64,000 nt of DNA from Roseovarius halotolerans. GTDB taxonomy: Bacteria > Pseudomonadota > Alphaproteobacteria > Rhodobacterales > Rhodobacteraceae. The DNA lies in the NCBI RefSeq assembly GCF_900172255.1, contig NZ_FWFU01000001.1, positions 248,001 to 312,000 of the forward strand, read 5' to 3'. The notes under the pieces are model-generated. The model was not told the origin of the DNA and searched no databases. It saw nothing but the letters and a program-made list of their open reading frames with translations. The position numbers and the translations under genes are program-made. Shown here piece by piece: positions 55,500 to 63,907 of this stretch (position 1 is its first letter; the number at the start of each line of letters is the position of its first letter).

Positions 55500-56915
55500 G
55501 TGCAACACAATGCGATCTGCCAAGACGACAGCCTGACCGATGAACTGCCCGGCGGCGTAACGCTGCTGCACGGTCAATATGAAATCGAACAGCAACTGGT
55601 CGGGGGCGGCTTCGGGCTGACCTATCTCGCGCGTGACAGCCTGGACCGGCGCGTGGTGATCAAGGAATGCTATCCCAGCGCGCTCTGCCTGCGCCGGGGC
55701 CGCGAGGTGCGGCCGCGCAGTGAAAGCCAGGAAGCGCAATATGAAAGCGTGATCCGCAATTTCATCATGGAGGCACGGCGTCTTGCGCGGCTGGATCATC
55801 CCGGCATCGTGCGGGTTCACCAGGTGTTCGAGGAAAACAACACGGCCTACATGGCGATGGACCTGGTCGAGGGGCTGGACCTGCTGACGATTCGCCAGGA
55901 GGATTCGCCGCGCCTGACACGGGAGGTGCTGGAAAAGGCGCTGCGCGACACGCTGGATGCGCTGGGCTATGTGCATGGGTTCGACATGCTGCATCGCGAC
56001 ATCTCGCCTGACAATCTGCTGCTGGGCGAGGATGACAGTCTTACGCTGATCGATTTCGGCGCCGCGCGAGAAGGGTATTGTCAGAAGTCGCGTGCGCTGT
56101 CGGCAGTGCTGTCGGTCAAGGACGGCTATTCGCCCCATGAATTCTACCTCAAGGACATGGCGCAAACCCCGTCGAGCGATCTCTACTCGGTGGCGGCGAC
56201 ATTCTATCACCTGATCACGGGCTCGGCCCCGCCCGACAGCCAGAAACGCCTGGCGGCGATGGCGTCCGATTGCGCCGATCCCTATCAGCCGCTGGCGCTT
56301 GGCCCCTGGAACCTGCGCCACAACATGCTGGTGACGATCGACCGCGCATTGTCGGTGGCGCCGCAGGACCGGATCCAGTCGGTTGCGGAATGGGTCGAGC
56401 TTCTGGACTGCGAAGAGCTGCTGCCGGTCGACGCCGTGCAGGAGGAAACCGGGCAGGTGCCCGCCGAACGGGTCAAGGAGCTGGACCCTGCGCTGTTCAA
56501 GGCGATCTCGTCGCTGGTGCGTGACACCAACAGCCATCTGTCGCCCGGCCCGCATGACCGCGCCTTGCGCGCCATGCATGTGCGACACGGGCCGGCGGCG
56601 CCCAAGGCAGAGCGCCAGGATGACCAAACGCGCCCTGAGCAGCTGTATGACATCTTCGGAGAGCCGGTCGACGATGTCGAAGCATGGTTGAAGGAACAGG
56701 ACCGCCTGTCACGGAAGGGCGCTTGTGATGGGACCGGGCAGGCAGGCGCAAAGCCCGAAGGGACGCGCCGGTCGGGATGGGCGAAACGCGCCCCGCGTCA
56801 GACCCTGGCGGCGGGTTATGACGAGACACGCCCGACATCGCTTCTTTCCCGGCTTGTCCGCGCCCTCGTGAAGGGGCGGCGCAGGTCGGGTGACGAAGAA
56901 ATGATCCGGAACTGA
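55500..56915 (+). CDS. Serine/threonine protein kinase
   Basis: A 471-residue Hanks-type kinase. Visible motifs: glycine loop VGGGFG (34-39), catalytic Lys55 in VVIKECYP, Glu91 in IMEARRLARLDHP, HRD at 165-167 in MLHRDISPDNLLL, and DFG at 185-187 in LIDFGAAREG. The catalytic domain ends about residue 300; the rest is charged, Pro-rich and without a transmembrane helix, so it is cytoplasmic. GTG at 55500 is the only plausible start before an upstream in-frame stop; the ribosome site is weak. It heads an operon with an FHA protein, a PP2C phosphatase and GTPases. Confidence 0.92.
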   Translation: MQHNAICQDDSLTDELPGGVTLLHGQYEIEQQLVGGGFGLTYLARDSLDRRVVIKECYPSALCLRRGREVRPRSESQEAQYESVIRNFIMEARRLARLDHPGIVRVHQVFEENNTAYMAMDLVEGLDLLTIRQEDSPRLTREVLEKALRDTLDALGYVHGFDMLHRDISPDNLLLGEDDSLTLIDFGAAREGYCQKSRALSAVLSVKDGYSPHEFYLKDMAQTPSSDLYSVAATFYHLITGSAPPDSQKRLAAMASDCADPYQPLALGPWNLRHNMLVTIDRALSVAPQDRIQSVAEWVELLDCEELLPVDAVQEETGQVPAERVKELDPALFKAISSLVRDTNSHLSPGPHDRALRAMHVRHGPAAPKAERQDDQTRPEQLYDIFGEPVDDVEAWLKEQDRLSRKGACDGTGQAGAKPEGTRRSGWAKRAPRQTLAAGYDETRPTSLLSRLVRALVKGRRRSGDEEMIRN

Positions 56916-56926
56916 AGGGATCGGAG

Positions 56927-58207
56927 ATGAAATTCATACGCGACATCATCGGCGAGAAGCGCCAGAACGCGGAGGGCGATGCGATGCCTTTCGAGCAGGA
57001 TCACGCGGCCGCAGCCGCGCCGGACGTATCTGAACCGGCACATGCCGCGCCATTGCAGCTGGATGCGTTCAGCCGTGTGCCGCCCCAAGAGGTGGTGCCG
57101 GATCGAGACGAGGCGGACCGGCGGTCCGATGCGCTGGCAGGATATGCAGGTTTCTTCGACTCCGGGGCAGAGGATCGCACGGAGGACGAAACCCGCCGGG
57201 CGGGTTTCGAGGAGGAGACCGAGGCGGTGGATCCGACCGCGGAGTCGATCCGTATGGCTCTGACGGCTGCGAAGGCGGATGATGCCGAGGATGAGGTGTT
57301 GGCGGATCCGTGGGCGGAGGAGGAGGTTGATAATCTCTGGCACGAGGATTCCGCCGACGCAGCGTTTGACGTGCCGGGAGAGGAGCCCCTGGACAACCAA
57401 GAGACCGCCGACGAGGGCCTTGATGCTGTTCTGAGCGCGATGCGTGCGGGCGGGGCGGAAGCAGAGGCGACGCAACCGGATGACGCGCCGCTTGAACGCC
57501 GGGAGGCGCCGCGCGCGCCCGAGGCGGAGCGGGCGGCGATCCTTCCCGAGGTTGACGTGCCGCAAGAGGACGTCCCTGCAGCCGCCGAAACCCGGCAGCC
57601 GCCAGAGGCAAGCGCGCCAGAGGCCGCAACACCTGTCGAGCCGGCAATGAGCTGCCCGGCACCCGACGCCGAACCTTCGGCGCCGGTGGATGTGACCGCA
57701 CCGGCCCTGGGCCGCGCGGCGGGGCGCGCCGGACGCGTCAAGACAAGGCTGCTGGGCTTCAATGGCGGGCAGACGCCGGGGCTTGATCCTCTGGCGGCGG
57801 AGCGCGAAAGGCCTGACGCGCCCGATACGCGCTTTCCTGTCGGTTGGCTGGTCGTGGTCAAGGGACCGGGGCGCGGCGAGGCATTCACGCTGCAGACCGG
57901 CGTGGCCCAGATCGGACGCGGCGCGGGACAGCAGGTTCGGCTTGATTTCGGCGATAACAGCATTTCGCGCGAGAACCATGCCGCGATCGCCTATGATCCG
58001 GAGCAGAAAGCCTTTTTCATCGGCCACGGCGGCAAGGCCAATCTGGTGCGCCGCAATGGCCGCCCGGTGCTGAGCACCGAGGAGATGCAGGCCGGCGACC
58101 TGATCGTGATCGGCGAAACGACGCTGCGCTTTGCGCCGCTCTGCGGTCCTGAGTTCAGCTGGGACGAGGGGCAGGACAGCAGCCATGCCCAAGCCTCGCT
58201 TGCCTGA
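56927..58207 (+). CDS. FHA-domain protein
   Basis: A 426-residue protein. Residues 1-300 are acidic, low-complexity and probably disordered, rich in Ala, Glu, Asp and Pro, giving many possible phosphorylation and docking sites. The C-terminal FHA domain starts near GWLVVVKGPGRGEAFTLQTG and holds the phospho-Thr-binding core QIGRGAGQQVRLDFGDNSIS with RENHAAIAYD, so it should bind targets of the adjacent kinase. It is 11 bases after the kinase gene, and its end overlaps the PP2C gene by 23 bases. Confidence 0.88.
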   Translation: MKFIRDIIGEKRQNAEGDAMPFEQDHAAAAAPDVSEPAHAAPLQLDAFSRVPPQEVVPDRDEADRRSDALAGYAGFFDSGAEDRTEDETRRAGFEEETEAVDPTAESIRMALTAAKADDAEDEVLADPWAEEEVDNLWHEDSADAAFDVPGEEPLDNQETADEGLDAVLSAMRAGGAEAEATQPDDAPLERREAPRAPEAERAAILPEVDVPQEDVPAAAETRQPPEASAPEAATPVEPAMSCPAPDAEPSAPVDVTAPALGRAAGRAGRVKTRLLGFNGGQTPGLDPLAAERERPDAPDTRFPVGWLVVVKGPGRGEAFTLQTGVAQIGRGAGQQVRLDFGDNSISRENHAAIAYDPEQKAFFIGHGGKANLVRRNGRPVLSTEEMQAGDLIVIGETTLRFAPLCGPEFSWDEGQDSSHAQASLA

Positions 58208-59084
58208 ATTCCTTTATGACGCCGCGATGGTCATCGACCAGGGGCGGCGCGCGCGTCAGGAGGATGCGATCGTGTCGGATTTCCCGACCGGGAACGGCTT
58301 TGGCTTCGTGGTGCTGGCCGATGGCATGGGCGGGCATGCGGGGGGCGATGTCGCCAGCAAGATCGTGGTGACCGAAGTGTTCAGCGAGTTGAAGATGCAA
58401 TCGGGAGATCCCGAGGTGCTGGAGCAGCGGATCGGGGATATCCTGGGCGATGCGGCGCTGAGTGCGAATGAGTGCATCGGCCTCTATTCCAGCCGTTCGC
58501 CCGAACATGAGGGCATGGGCGCGACCCTTTTGGCGCCGGTGCTGATGGATGACCGGCTCTACTGGGTGTCGATCGGGGACTCGCCGCTTTACCTGTTTCG
58601 CGACGGCACGCTGAGCCGGTTGAACGCGGATCATGTGCTGGTGTCGCAGATTGATTTCATGGTGAACAGCGGGCTGATGGGGCGCGAAGAGGCGGTCAAT
58701 CATCCCGACCAGCACTGTCTGACATCGGTTCTTGCCGGGCGTGACATAGCGCAGATCGACTGCCGCGCGACGCCGGTGCGGCTGGCGCATGGCGATATCG
58801 TGATCGCTGCCAGCGACGGGCTGCAATCGCTGAGCGAGCCACGGATCGAGGCGCTGCTGCGCTTTGCCGGAAACCAATCGGCCGAGCGCATCGCGGACGG
58901 GCTGTTGCGCGATATCGCGCGGCTGGATGACCCCTGGCAGGACAATGTCTCGTTTTGCGTGATCAAGGTGCAGAAACAGGGCGAACCGGCGCAACCCGCC
59001 GAAGACCCGGTGCTGCGCCGGAAGTTCAAGGCGCGAAACGGCTCGGTCACGATTCTGGCCAAGGTGAAGCGGAGCGCCGGATAA
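58185..59084 (+). CDS. PP2C-family serine/threonine phosphatase
   Basis: A 299-residue metal-dependent protein phosphatase. Metal-binding residues are visible in RARQEDAIVSD (24-27 RQED) and VLADGMGGHAGGDVASK (45-54), with later family blocks WVSIGDSPLYLFRDGTLSRL, VIAASDGLQSLSE and DPWQDNVSFCVIKV. It should reverse the phosphorylation done by the kinase two genes upstream. The start ATG at 58185 lies inside the FHA gene. A short C-terminal tail (RKFKARNGSVTILAKVKRSA) is basic and unusual. Confidence 0.92.
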   Translation: MPKPRLPEFLYDAAMVIDQGRRARQEDAIVSDFPTGNGFGFVVLADGMGGHAGGDVASKIVVTEVFSELKMQSGDPEVLEQRIGDILGDAALSANECIGLYSSRSPEHEGMGATLLAPVLMDDRLYWVSIGDSPLYLFRDGTLSRLNADHVLVSQIDFMVNSGLMGREEAVNHPDQHCLTSVLAGRDIAQIDCRATPVRLAHGDIVIAASDGLQSLSEPRIEALLRFAGNQSAERIADGLLRDIARLDDPWQDNVSFCVIKVQKQGEPAQPAEDPVLRRKFKARNGSVTILAKVKRSAG

Positions 59085-59107
59085 GGCGCAAGCACGGGGA
59101 AAGCGAA

Positions 59108-60358
59108 GTGAGCATTGCCGAGAATATGAACCCTGTCGTGGCGCGCCTGGAAACCGTGCTGGAGGCTTCGGATGTTCCGGCGCCCTATCATCGCTGGGGC
59201 GCGCGGCTGTTGTCACATCTGCGCAAGCCGGTGCAGGTGGTCGTGACCGGCCTGCCGGGAAGCGGCAAGACCGCGCTGTTGAACATGCTGGCGGGGCAGA
59301 ACGTGCTGGGCGGGCAGGGTGCTCAGGGCGGTGCGGAGGTGAGCGAGATCACGCATGGCAGCGACGCGCGCACCCTGTTCGAGCGGCGCGACGGGTCGGT
59401 CAGGCAAAGCGTGGGGCTGGCGCGCGATGCGGTCTGGCCGCAGGATGTAAGGCGGGTGCGCCAGGAATTGCCGGACCCGGAACTGGCGCGACGGAGCCTG
59501 ATAGAGATCGGCCTGCCAGCCCATCCCGACGCGCAGATGACGCGGCTTCAGGAGATTGTCGCGCAGGCCGATATCATCCTGTGGTGCAGCGAGAGTTTCA
59601 CCGCCGCCGAACAGCGCCTCTGGAGCGCCGTGCCCGACCCGATCAAGGATCACAGCCTGCTGGTGTTGACGATGGCCGATCGTCAGGTAATGCGCGGGAT
59701 TCTCGGTCAGACGATCGCCGCGCTGGAGCCGGTCGTTGCCGAGGAGTTCCTGGGGCTATACCCGGTGGCGACGATGCAGGGGTTGAGCGCGCTGACGGCG
59801 GGCGACGGGGTGGATGGTGATCTCTGGGCCGCAAGCGGCGGCAAGGCCCTGGCGCAATGCATCGCGCACCAGGCCGAGCTGGGCCGCTCATCGGATGTGG
59901 ATCAGGCGCAGCTGTTGCTGGACAGGCTGAGCGCGCATAGCGGGCGGGGCCGCGCGGCGCCTGTCACGGCCCCCGCGCCCACGGAACCGCAAGAACCCGC
60001 GAGACCCGACACCACGGGCAGTCCTGCGCAAGGTGAGGCGCTGATGGATGCCGCAACGCTGTTGCAGGACCGGGCGGGCAGGATGCTGGAGTTGCTGGAC
60101 GAAAGCGAGGATCTGGACAGCGATGCGCTGCTGGATCAATGCGTCGATGCCGTGGCCGCCCTGGCCGGGATCATGGAGCGTGCGCCCCAGGATGACTCCG
60201 ACGCCGCCGATCTGCGCTTGGACCTGCAGGACGGCGAGGAAATGCTGCTGCTGTTCCAGCTCGAACGCGGCGAGGAGGCGGCGCTGGATGCGGTGACGCT
60301 GCTGTTGCAACTGCGCAAGGAAATGGTCGGGAAAACCGCCGGGAGGGCGCAATCATGA
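59108..60358 (+). CDS. P-loop GTPase-like protein, cluster member 1
   Basis: A 416-residue protein with a Walker A motif GLPGSGKT at residues 48-55 in VQVVVTGLPGSGKTALLNML. Switch and G4/G5 elements are less clear; DIILWCSESFTAAEQRLWSA and SLLVLTMADRQ occupy the expected G3/G4 positions, and ATMQGLSALTAG the next. The second half (after about residue 280) is Pro/Ala-rich, then acidic and helical. GTG at 59108 has a purine-rich GGGGAA upstream; a longer in-frame extension is a shadow of the PP2C gene. It overlaps the micro-ORF downstream by ATGA. Confidence 0.75.
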   Translation: MSIAENMNPVVARLETVLEASDVPAPYHRWGARLLSHLRKPVQVVVTGLPGSGKTALLNMLAGQNVLGGQGAQGGAEVSEITHGSDARTLFERRDGSVRQSVGLARDAVWPQDVRRVRQELPDPELARRSLIEIGLPAHPDAQMTRLQEIVAQADIILWCSESFTAAEQRLWSAVPDPIKDHSLLVLTMADRQVMRGILGQTIAALEPVVAEEFLGLYPVATMQGLSALTAGDGVDGDLWAASGGKALAQCIAHQAELGRSSDVDQAQLLLDRLSAHSGRGRAAPVTAPAPTEPQEPARPDTTGSPAQGEALMDAATLLQDRAGRMLELLDESEDLDSDALLDQCVDAVAALAGIMERAPQDDSDAADLRLDLQDGEEMLLLFQLERGEEAALDAVTLLLQLRKEMVGKTAGRAQS

Positions 60359-60504
60359 GCGTTTCCAACCCCGGCGCCAGCCCAATTGTCACCACATTCA
60401 GGTTCCACCTTTCGGCAGTGAGTCCAGTGAGTGACGCCCTTGTTCAGGCCCCCGATACCCCAACCGAAACAGCCCTTTGCCCAACGCAGGCGGATGACGC
60501 ATGA
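60355..60504 (+). CDS. 49-residue micro-ORF coupled on both sides
   Basis: An open frame of 49 codons that starts with ATG overlapping the upstream GTPase stop (ATGA at 60355-60358) and ends with TGA overlapping the ATG of the large GTPase (ATGA at 60501-60504). The product starts MSVSNPGASPIVTTFRFHLS and continues with a Pro/Thr-rich, acidic tail containing one Cys. No family is recognised. Double 4-base overlaps match the rest of the operon and favour a real coupled gene over a chance frame, though the gap is also explained if it only carries ribosomes forward. Confidence 0.55.
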   Translation: MSVSNPGASPIVTTFRFHLSAVSPVSDALVQAPDTPTETALCPTQADDA

Positions 60505-62564
60505 ATATCAAGGCAGAGATTGACCCCACCACCGAGATCAGGGCGCAGGCGCGCCCGACCAACCTCAAGGCCGGGATGGAGGCCCTTGCGCAATTCGCGC
60601 AGGAGGCCGCGAGCATCGAGAATGCACTGGAACAATTGGCCGATCTGTCGGGGCCGGATGCGGCGCGCGCCGTCGCAAAGCTGAAGACGCAGCTTCAGGG
60701 GTTCGAGCCCTGCGTCACGCTGCTTGGGCAGGTGAAATCGGGCAAGACCTCGCTCATCAACGCGATGGCGGGCTGGTCCGATCTGTTGCCGTCGGACGTC
60801 AATCCCTGGACCTCGGTTGTGACCTCGCTGCACCTCGCCCCAGCCAGTCGGCGCGCTGAAACGGGCGCGCGATTCCGTTTCATGACCGAAGAGGAATGGG
60901 ATCGTCTGACCGTCAAGGGCGGACGGATCGGCGAGTTGGCGGGGCGTGCGGGCGCCGAGGGTGAGCTGGAAAAGATCCGCCGCCAGATCGACGCGATGCG
61001 CGACAAGGCGCGTGCGCGCCTTGGGCGCAATTTCGAGCTGTTGATGGGGCAGGAGCACGATTACGGCTTCTTCGACAAGAACCTGCTGGAGCGTTACATC
61101 TGTCTTGGCGACGATTTCGATGCTGGCGGCGCGGATGAGGGCGTAGAGGATCAGGGGCGTTTCGCCGATATCACGCGCTCCGCCGACCTGTTCCTGAACT
61201 GCCAGGCCGTGCCCTTCCGCATGTGCCTGCGCGACACGCCGGGCGTGAACGATACCTTCATGATGCGCGAGATGGTGACGATCAAGGCTGTGCGCGACAG
61301 CCGGATCTGCGTGGTGGTGCTGTCGGCGGGACAGGCACTGACATCGGTGGACATGGCGCTGATCCGCATGATCGCGAACCTTCAGTCGCGCGACGTGGTG
61401 ATCTTTGTGAACCGGATCGACGAACTGCCCGACCCGGTGGCGCAGATCCCCGAAATCGAAGAGAGCATCCGCCAGACTCTGAAAGACCATGACGGCCCTG
61501 CCGGAGCCGAGATCATCTTTGGCAGCGCGGCTTGGGCCAACACGGTGCTGAGCGGCGAGCTGGAAGAGATGAACAGTGCCAGTTCGCGGGCGCTGATCGC
61601 CTGGACGGAGGCCAAGCTCGAACTGTCGGACAGCAACCATTCGCCCGCTAATATCGTGTGGGAAATGTCGGGTCTTCCCGCGCTCTGGAAGGCGCTGAGC
61701 AGGCGGATCGTGACCAATCTGGGCGCGCCCTGCCTGGCCGGGATCGCCCGCCCGGCGATTACGCTGGCGACATCGCAGGAGGCCGCCGCATCGGTCGAGG
61801 TGCAGGGCCGAGGATTTGCCGACGGGATCGGTGCGCAAGAGCTGCGTGCGCAAATGGATCGGGTCGCGCACGAGGCGCTGGCGGCGCTGGAAGGCGATCT
61901 CGATTCAATCCTCGATGAATACCGCGCCCGAGCCGTGCGTGCGCATGAGACCTTCGTGGATCGGGCCACGCATTCGCTGCTCGAACATCTGGAGCAGCGC
62001 GGATCGGACGAGATGTGGGAATATGACCCGGCCGGGTTGCGCATCCTGTTGCGTTCGGCCTGGTCGGTGCTGGGCAGCCGCACGCGCAAGGCGGCGGAGG
62101 CGCGCTACGAAGAGGCCGTGGGCGCGGCGGCGGGAGTGCTTTATCGCGGGTTCGGACCGGCGGTCGAGGGAGTCCGGCTGGGCGTGCCTGATGTGCCCGA
62201 ACACCCAGCGCCGGTGGCCCTGGCGCAGACGATCGCGCTTGATTTCAACGATAGCTGGTGGGCCGCCTGGTGGCGGCGCACGCGCGGCTACAAGGCTTTC
62301 GCCAAGCAGTTCCGCCAGTTGATCATCGGTGAAACCGAAGACTTCATGACCCAGATGACCGATATCCAGACCCGTGACATCCGCGCCGGTATTCTGGCGG
62401 GGCTTGGCGCGTTCTTCGATCAGCAGCAGGATATCCTGATGGAACTCGGCGCAGGCGCAGAAGGTCGGGACGATGTCGGCGCGCTGTTCGGGACGGGCGA
62501 CGAACAGGCCCGGCGCGAGGCGCTGAACGGCGCGCTAACGATCCTCGAACGGCATGTCGCATGA
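60501..62564 (+). CDS. Large dynamin-like GTPase, cluster member 2
   Basis: A 687-residue protein. GTPase motifs are G1 GQVKSGKT at 76-83 (TLLGQVKSGKTSLINAMA), Thr at SVVTSL as a possible switch I, G3 DTPG at 245-248 in CLRDTPGVNDTF, and G4 NRID at 304-307 in VIFVNRIDELPD. The remainder is helical, like a dynamin stalk, with a Trp/Arg-rich patch NDSWWAAWWRRTRGYKAFAK near residue 590 that could contact membrane. It overlaps the micro-ORF upstream and the third GTPase gene downstream by ATGA. Function is unknown; membrane remodelling or signalling are possibilities. Confidence 0.85.
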   Translation: MNIKAEIDPTTEIRAQARPTNLKAGMEALAQFAQEAASIENALEQLADLSGPDAARAVAKLKTQLQGFEPCVTLLGQVKSGKTSLINAMAGWSDLLPSDVNPWTSVVTSLHLAPASRRAETGARFRFMTEEEWDRLTVKGGRIGELAGRAGAEGELEKIRRQIDAMRDKARARLGRNFELLMGQEHDYGFFDKNLLERYICLGDDFDAGGADEGVEDQGRFADITRSADLFLNCQAVPFRMCLRDTPGVNDTFMMREMVTIKAVRDSRICVVVLSAGQALTSVDMALIRMIANLQSRDVVIFVNRIDELPDPVAQIPEIEESIRQTLKDHDGPAGAEIIFGSAAWANTVLSGELEEMNSASSRALIAWTEAKLELSDSNHSPANIVWEMSGLPALWKALSRRIVTNLGAPCLAGIARPAITLATSQEAAASVEVQGRGFADGIGAQELRAQMDRVAHEALAALEGDLDSILDEYRARAVRAHETFVDRATHSLLEHLEQRGSDEMWEYDPAGLRILLRSAWSVLGSRTRKAAEARYEEAVGAAAGVLYRGFGPAVEGVRLGVPDVPEHPAPVALAQTIALDFNDSWWAAWWRRTRGYKAFAKQFRQLIIGETEDFMTQMTDIQTRDIRAGILAGLGAFFDQQQDILMELGAGAEGRDDVGALFGTGDEQARREALNGALTILERHVA

Positions 62565-63496
62565 CAGGGGAGGCAATTTTGACAACCGCAGCAGAAGAAT
62601 CCGGCAAGATGCCCGCCCGCAAACCGCGGCTGGCATTGATGGGGGAATTCAGCGCGGGCAAGAGCACCCTCAGCAACATGCTGTTGGGAGGCAGAGCTCT
62701 GCCTGTGCGGGTGACGGCCACGCGCTTGCCTCCGATCTGGATCTCATATGGGCCGGATTCGGTGGTGGCGGTGTCGCATGACGGAGAAGAGCGTGCGCTG
62801 AGCATCGCGGAGCTTGCGCATGTGTCGCTGGAGGACACGAAGTTCATCCGCATGCAGATGGTGGCCGACACGCTCGAGATCTGCGACCTCATCGACATGC
62901 CCGGCATTTCCGATCCAAACATGGCGGCGGAGGTCTGGCAATCGCTGATCGACGAGGTCGACAGCGTGGTCTGGTGCACCCATGCCACGCAGGCCTGGCG
63001 GCAATCCGAGGCCGCGGTCTGGGAGGAAATCGCAGGTGCTACCAACGGACGCAACCTGCTGCTGGTCACGCAGATCGACAAGCTGCGCAAGGGGCGTGAA
63101 CGTGGGCGGGTGATGTCACGCGTCGGGAAGGAAACCGAAGGTCTGTTCGAGGCGATCTATCCCATATCGCTGACAGGTGCGATCGAGGCGGGCGAGGACG
63201 CTGCGCTTTGGCAGGAGAGCGGCGCGGCGGATTTCGTCGAGCATCTGGTCGAGCTGCTGCTGAGTGCCGAGACCGGTCAGCGCGCCGCAAGCCCGCGCGC
63301 CGACGGCGCCGACCGGGCGACGACGGGCGCCGAGATCGTCCAGATGTCGCGGCGCGCAACGGTTGAGGACGAGAGTGCGCAGGATGATGTGGCGGAGGAC
63401 GGACCACGGGTCAGGCCCAAGCGGGTGCAGCCCCCGGTTGATCAGCCAAGGCGCTCGCGACGGCCCGCGCGGCGAGAGGCGGCGGATGGTGGCTGA
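62561..63496 (+). CDS. P-loop GTPase, cluster member 3
   Basis: A 311-residue protein with an intact GTPase domain: G1 GEFSAGKST at 28-36 (RLALMGEFSAGKSTLSNMLL), possible switch Thr in RVTATRLP, G3 DMPG at 112-115 in DLIDMPGISDPN, and G4 TQID at 170-173 in LLLVTQIDKLRKG. The GEFSAGKST form is typical of dynamin-family and related bacterial GTPases. The tail after about residue 230 is Arg/Pro/Asp-rich and probably disordered. It overlaps the dynamin-like gene by ATGA. Confidence 0.85.
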   Translation: MTGEAILTTAAEESGKMPARKPRLALMGEFSAGKSTLSNMLLGGRALPVRVTATRLPPIWISYGPDSVVAVSHDGEERALSIAELAHVSLEDTKFIRMQMVADTLEICDLIDMPGISDPNMAAEVWQSLIDEVDSVVWCTHATQAWRQSEAAVWEEIAGATNGRNLLLVTQIDKLRKGRERGRVMSRVGKETEGLFEAIYPISLTGAIEAGEDAALWQESGAADFVEHLVELLLSAETGQRAASPRADGADRATTGAEIVQMSRRATVEDESAQDDVAEDGPRVRPKRVQPPVDQPRRSRRPARREAADGG

Positions 63497-63529
63497 GCCG
63501 TTTGAAATCTATCCGGCAGGAGCAGGCGC

Positions 63530-63907
63530 ATGATCCATTCGGAGCGTCTTGATGCGATGCGCGCAGATATCGCGGGATGTTCGCTGGTGTCCTTTGGCGA
63601 TCTTCAGACCGCGCTTGCGCTGCGCACCAGTTCCGCAGCGCCCTGTCCGCGTGAAAAGCTCGACGAGATTTTCGCCCAGGCGGTGGCCAGCTTTGCCGCG
63701 GCGGACAAGCTGGCGCAGGACATGGCGCAAGGCGGTGAACCGGCCGAAGATACGCTGGTGATGACGCCGCGCGACCTGCGGGTTTTCGTGCGTTCGCAAA
63801 GCAATGGCGCGGATGTGGTCTGCGCGGTGGGTGACAGCCACGAGGCGGTTCCGGCAATGATAGCATCGGCGCGCGAGCTGTTGCGCGTCGCGGCAAGGGG
63901 CGGCTGA
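63530..63907 (+). CDS. Small unrecognised protein of the GTPase operon
   Basis: A 125-residue soluble protein starting MIHSERLDAMRADIAGCSLV, with a mixed alpha/beta pattern: MTPRDLRVFVRSQSNGADVV, then CAVGDSHEAVPAMIASAREL. Size and pattern are reminiscent of Roadblock/LC7 or small adaptor proteins that often accompany bacterial GTPases, but I see no decisive motif. A ribosome site AGGAG lies upstream of the ATG; its stop overlaps the next start by one base (TGATG). Confidence 0.7.
   Translation: MIHSERLDAMRADIAGCSLVSFGDLQTALALRTSSAAPCPREKLDEIFAQAVASFAAADKLAQDMAQGGEPAEDTLVMTPRDLRVFVRSQSNGADVVCAVGDSHEAVPAMIASARELLRVAARGG

Noticed and set aside
55500..59084. Type VI secretion regulatory locus
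   Set aside because: Kinase, FHA and PP2C genes fit, but no tss/vip/clpV-type gene is seen and the neighbours are GTPases; it cannot be excluded beyond the window end.
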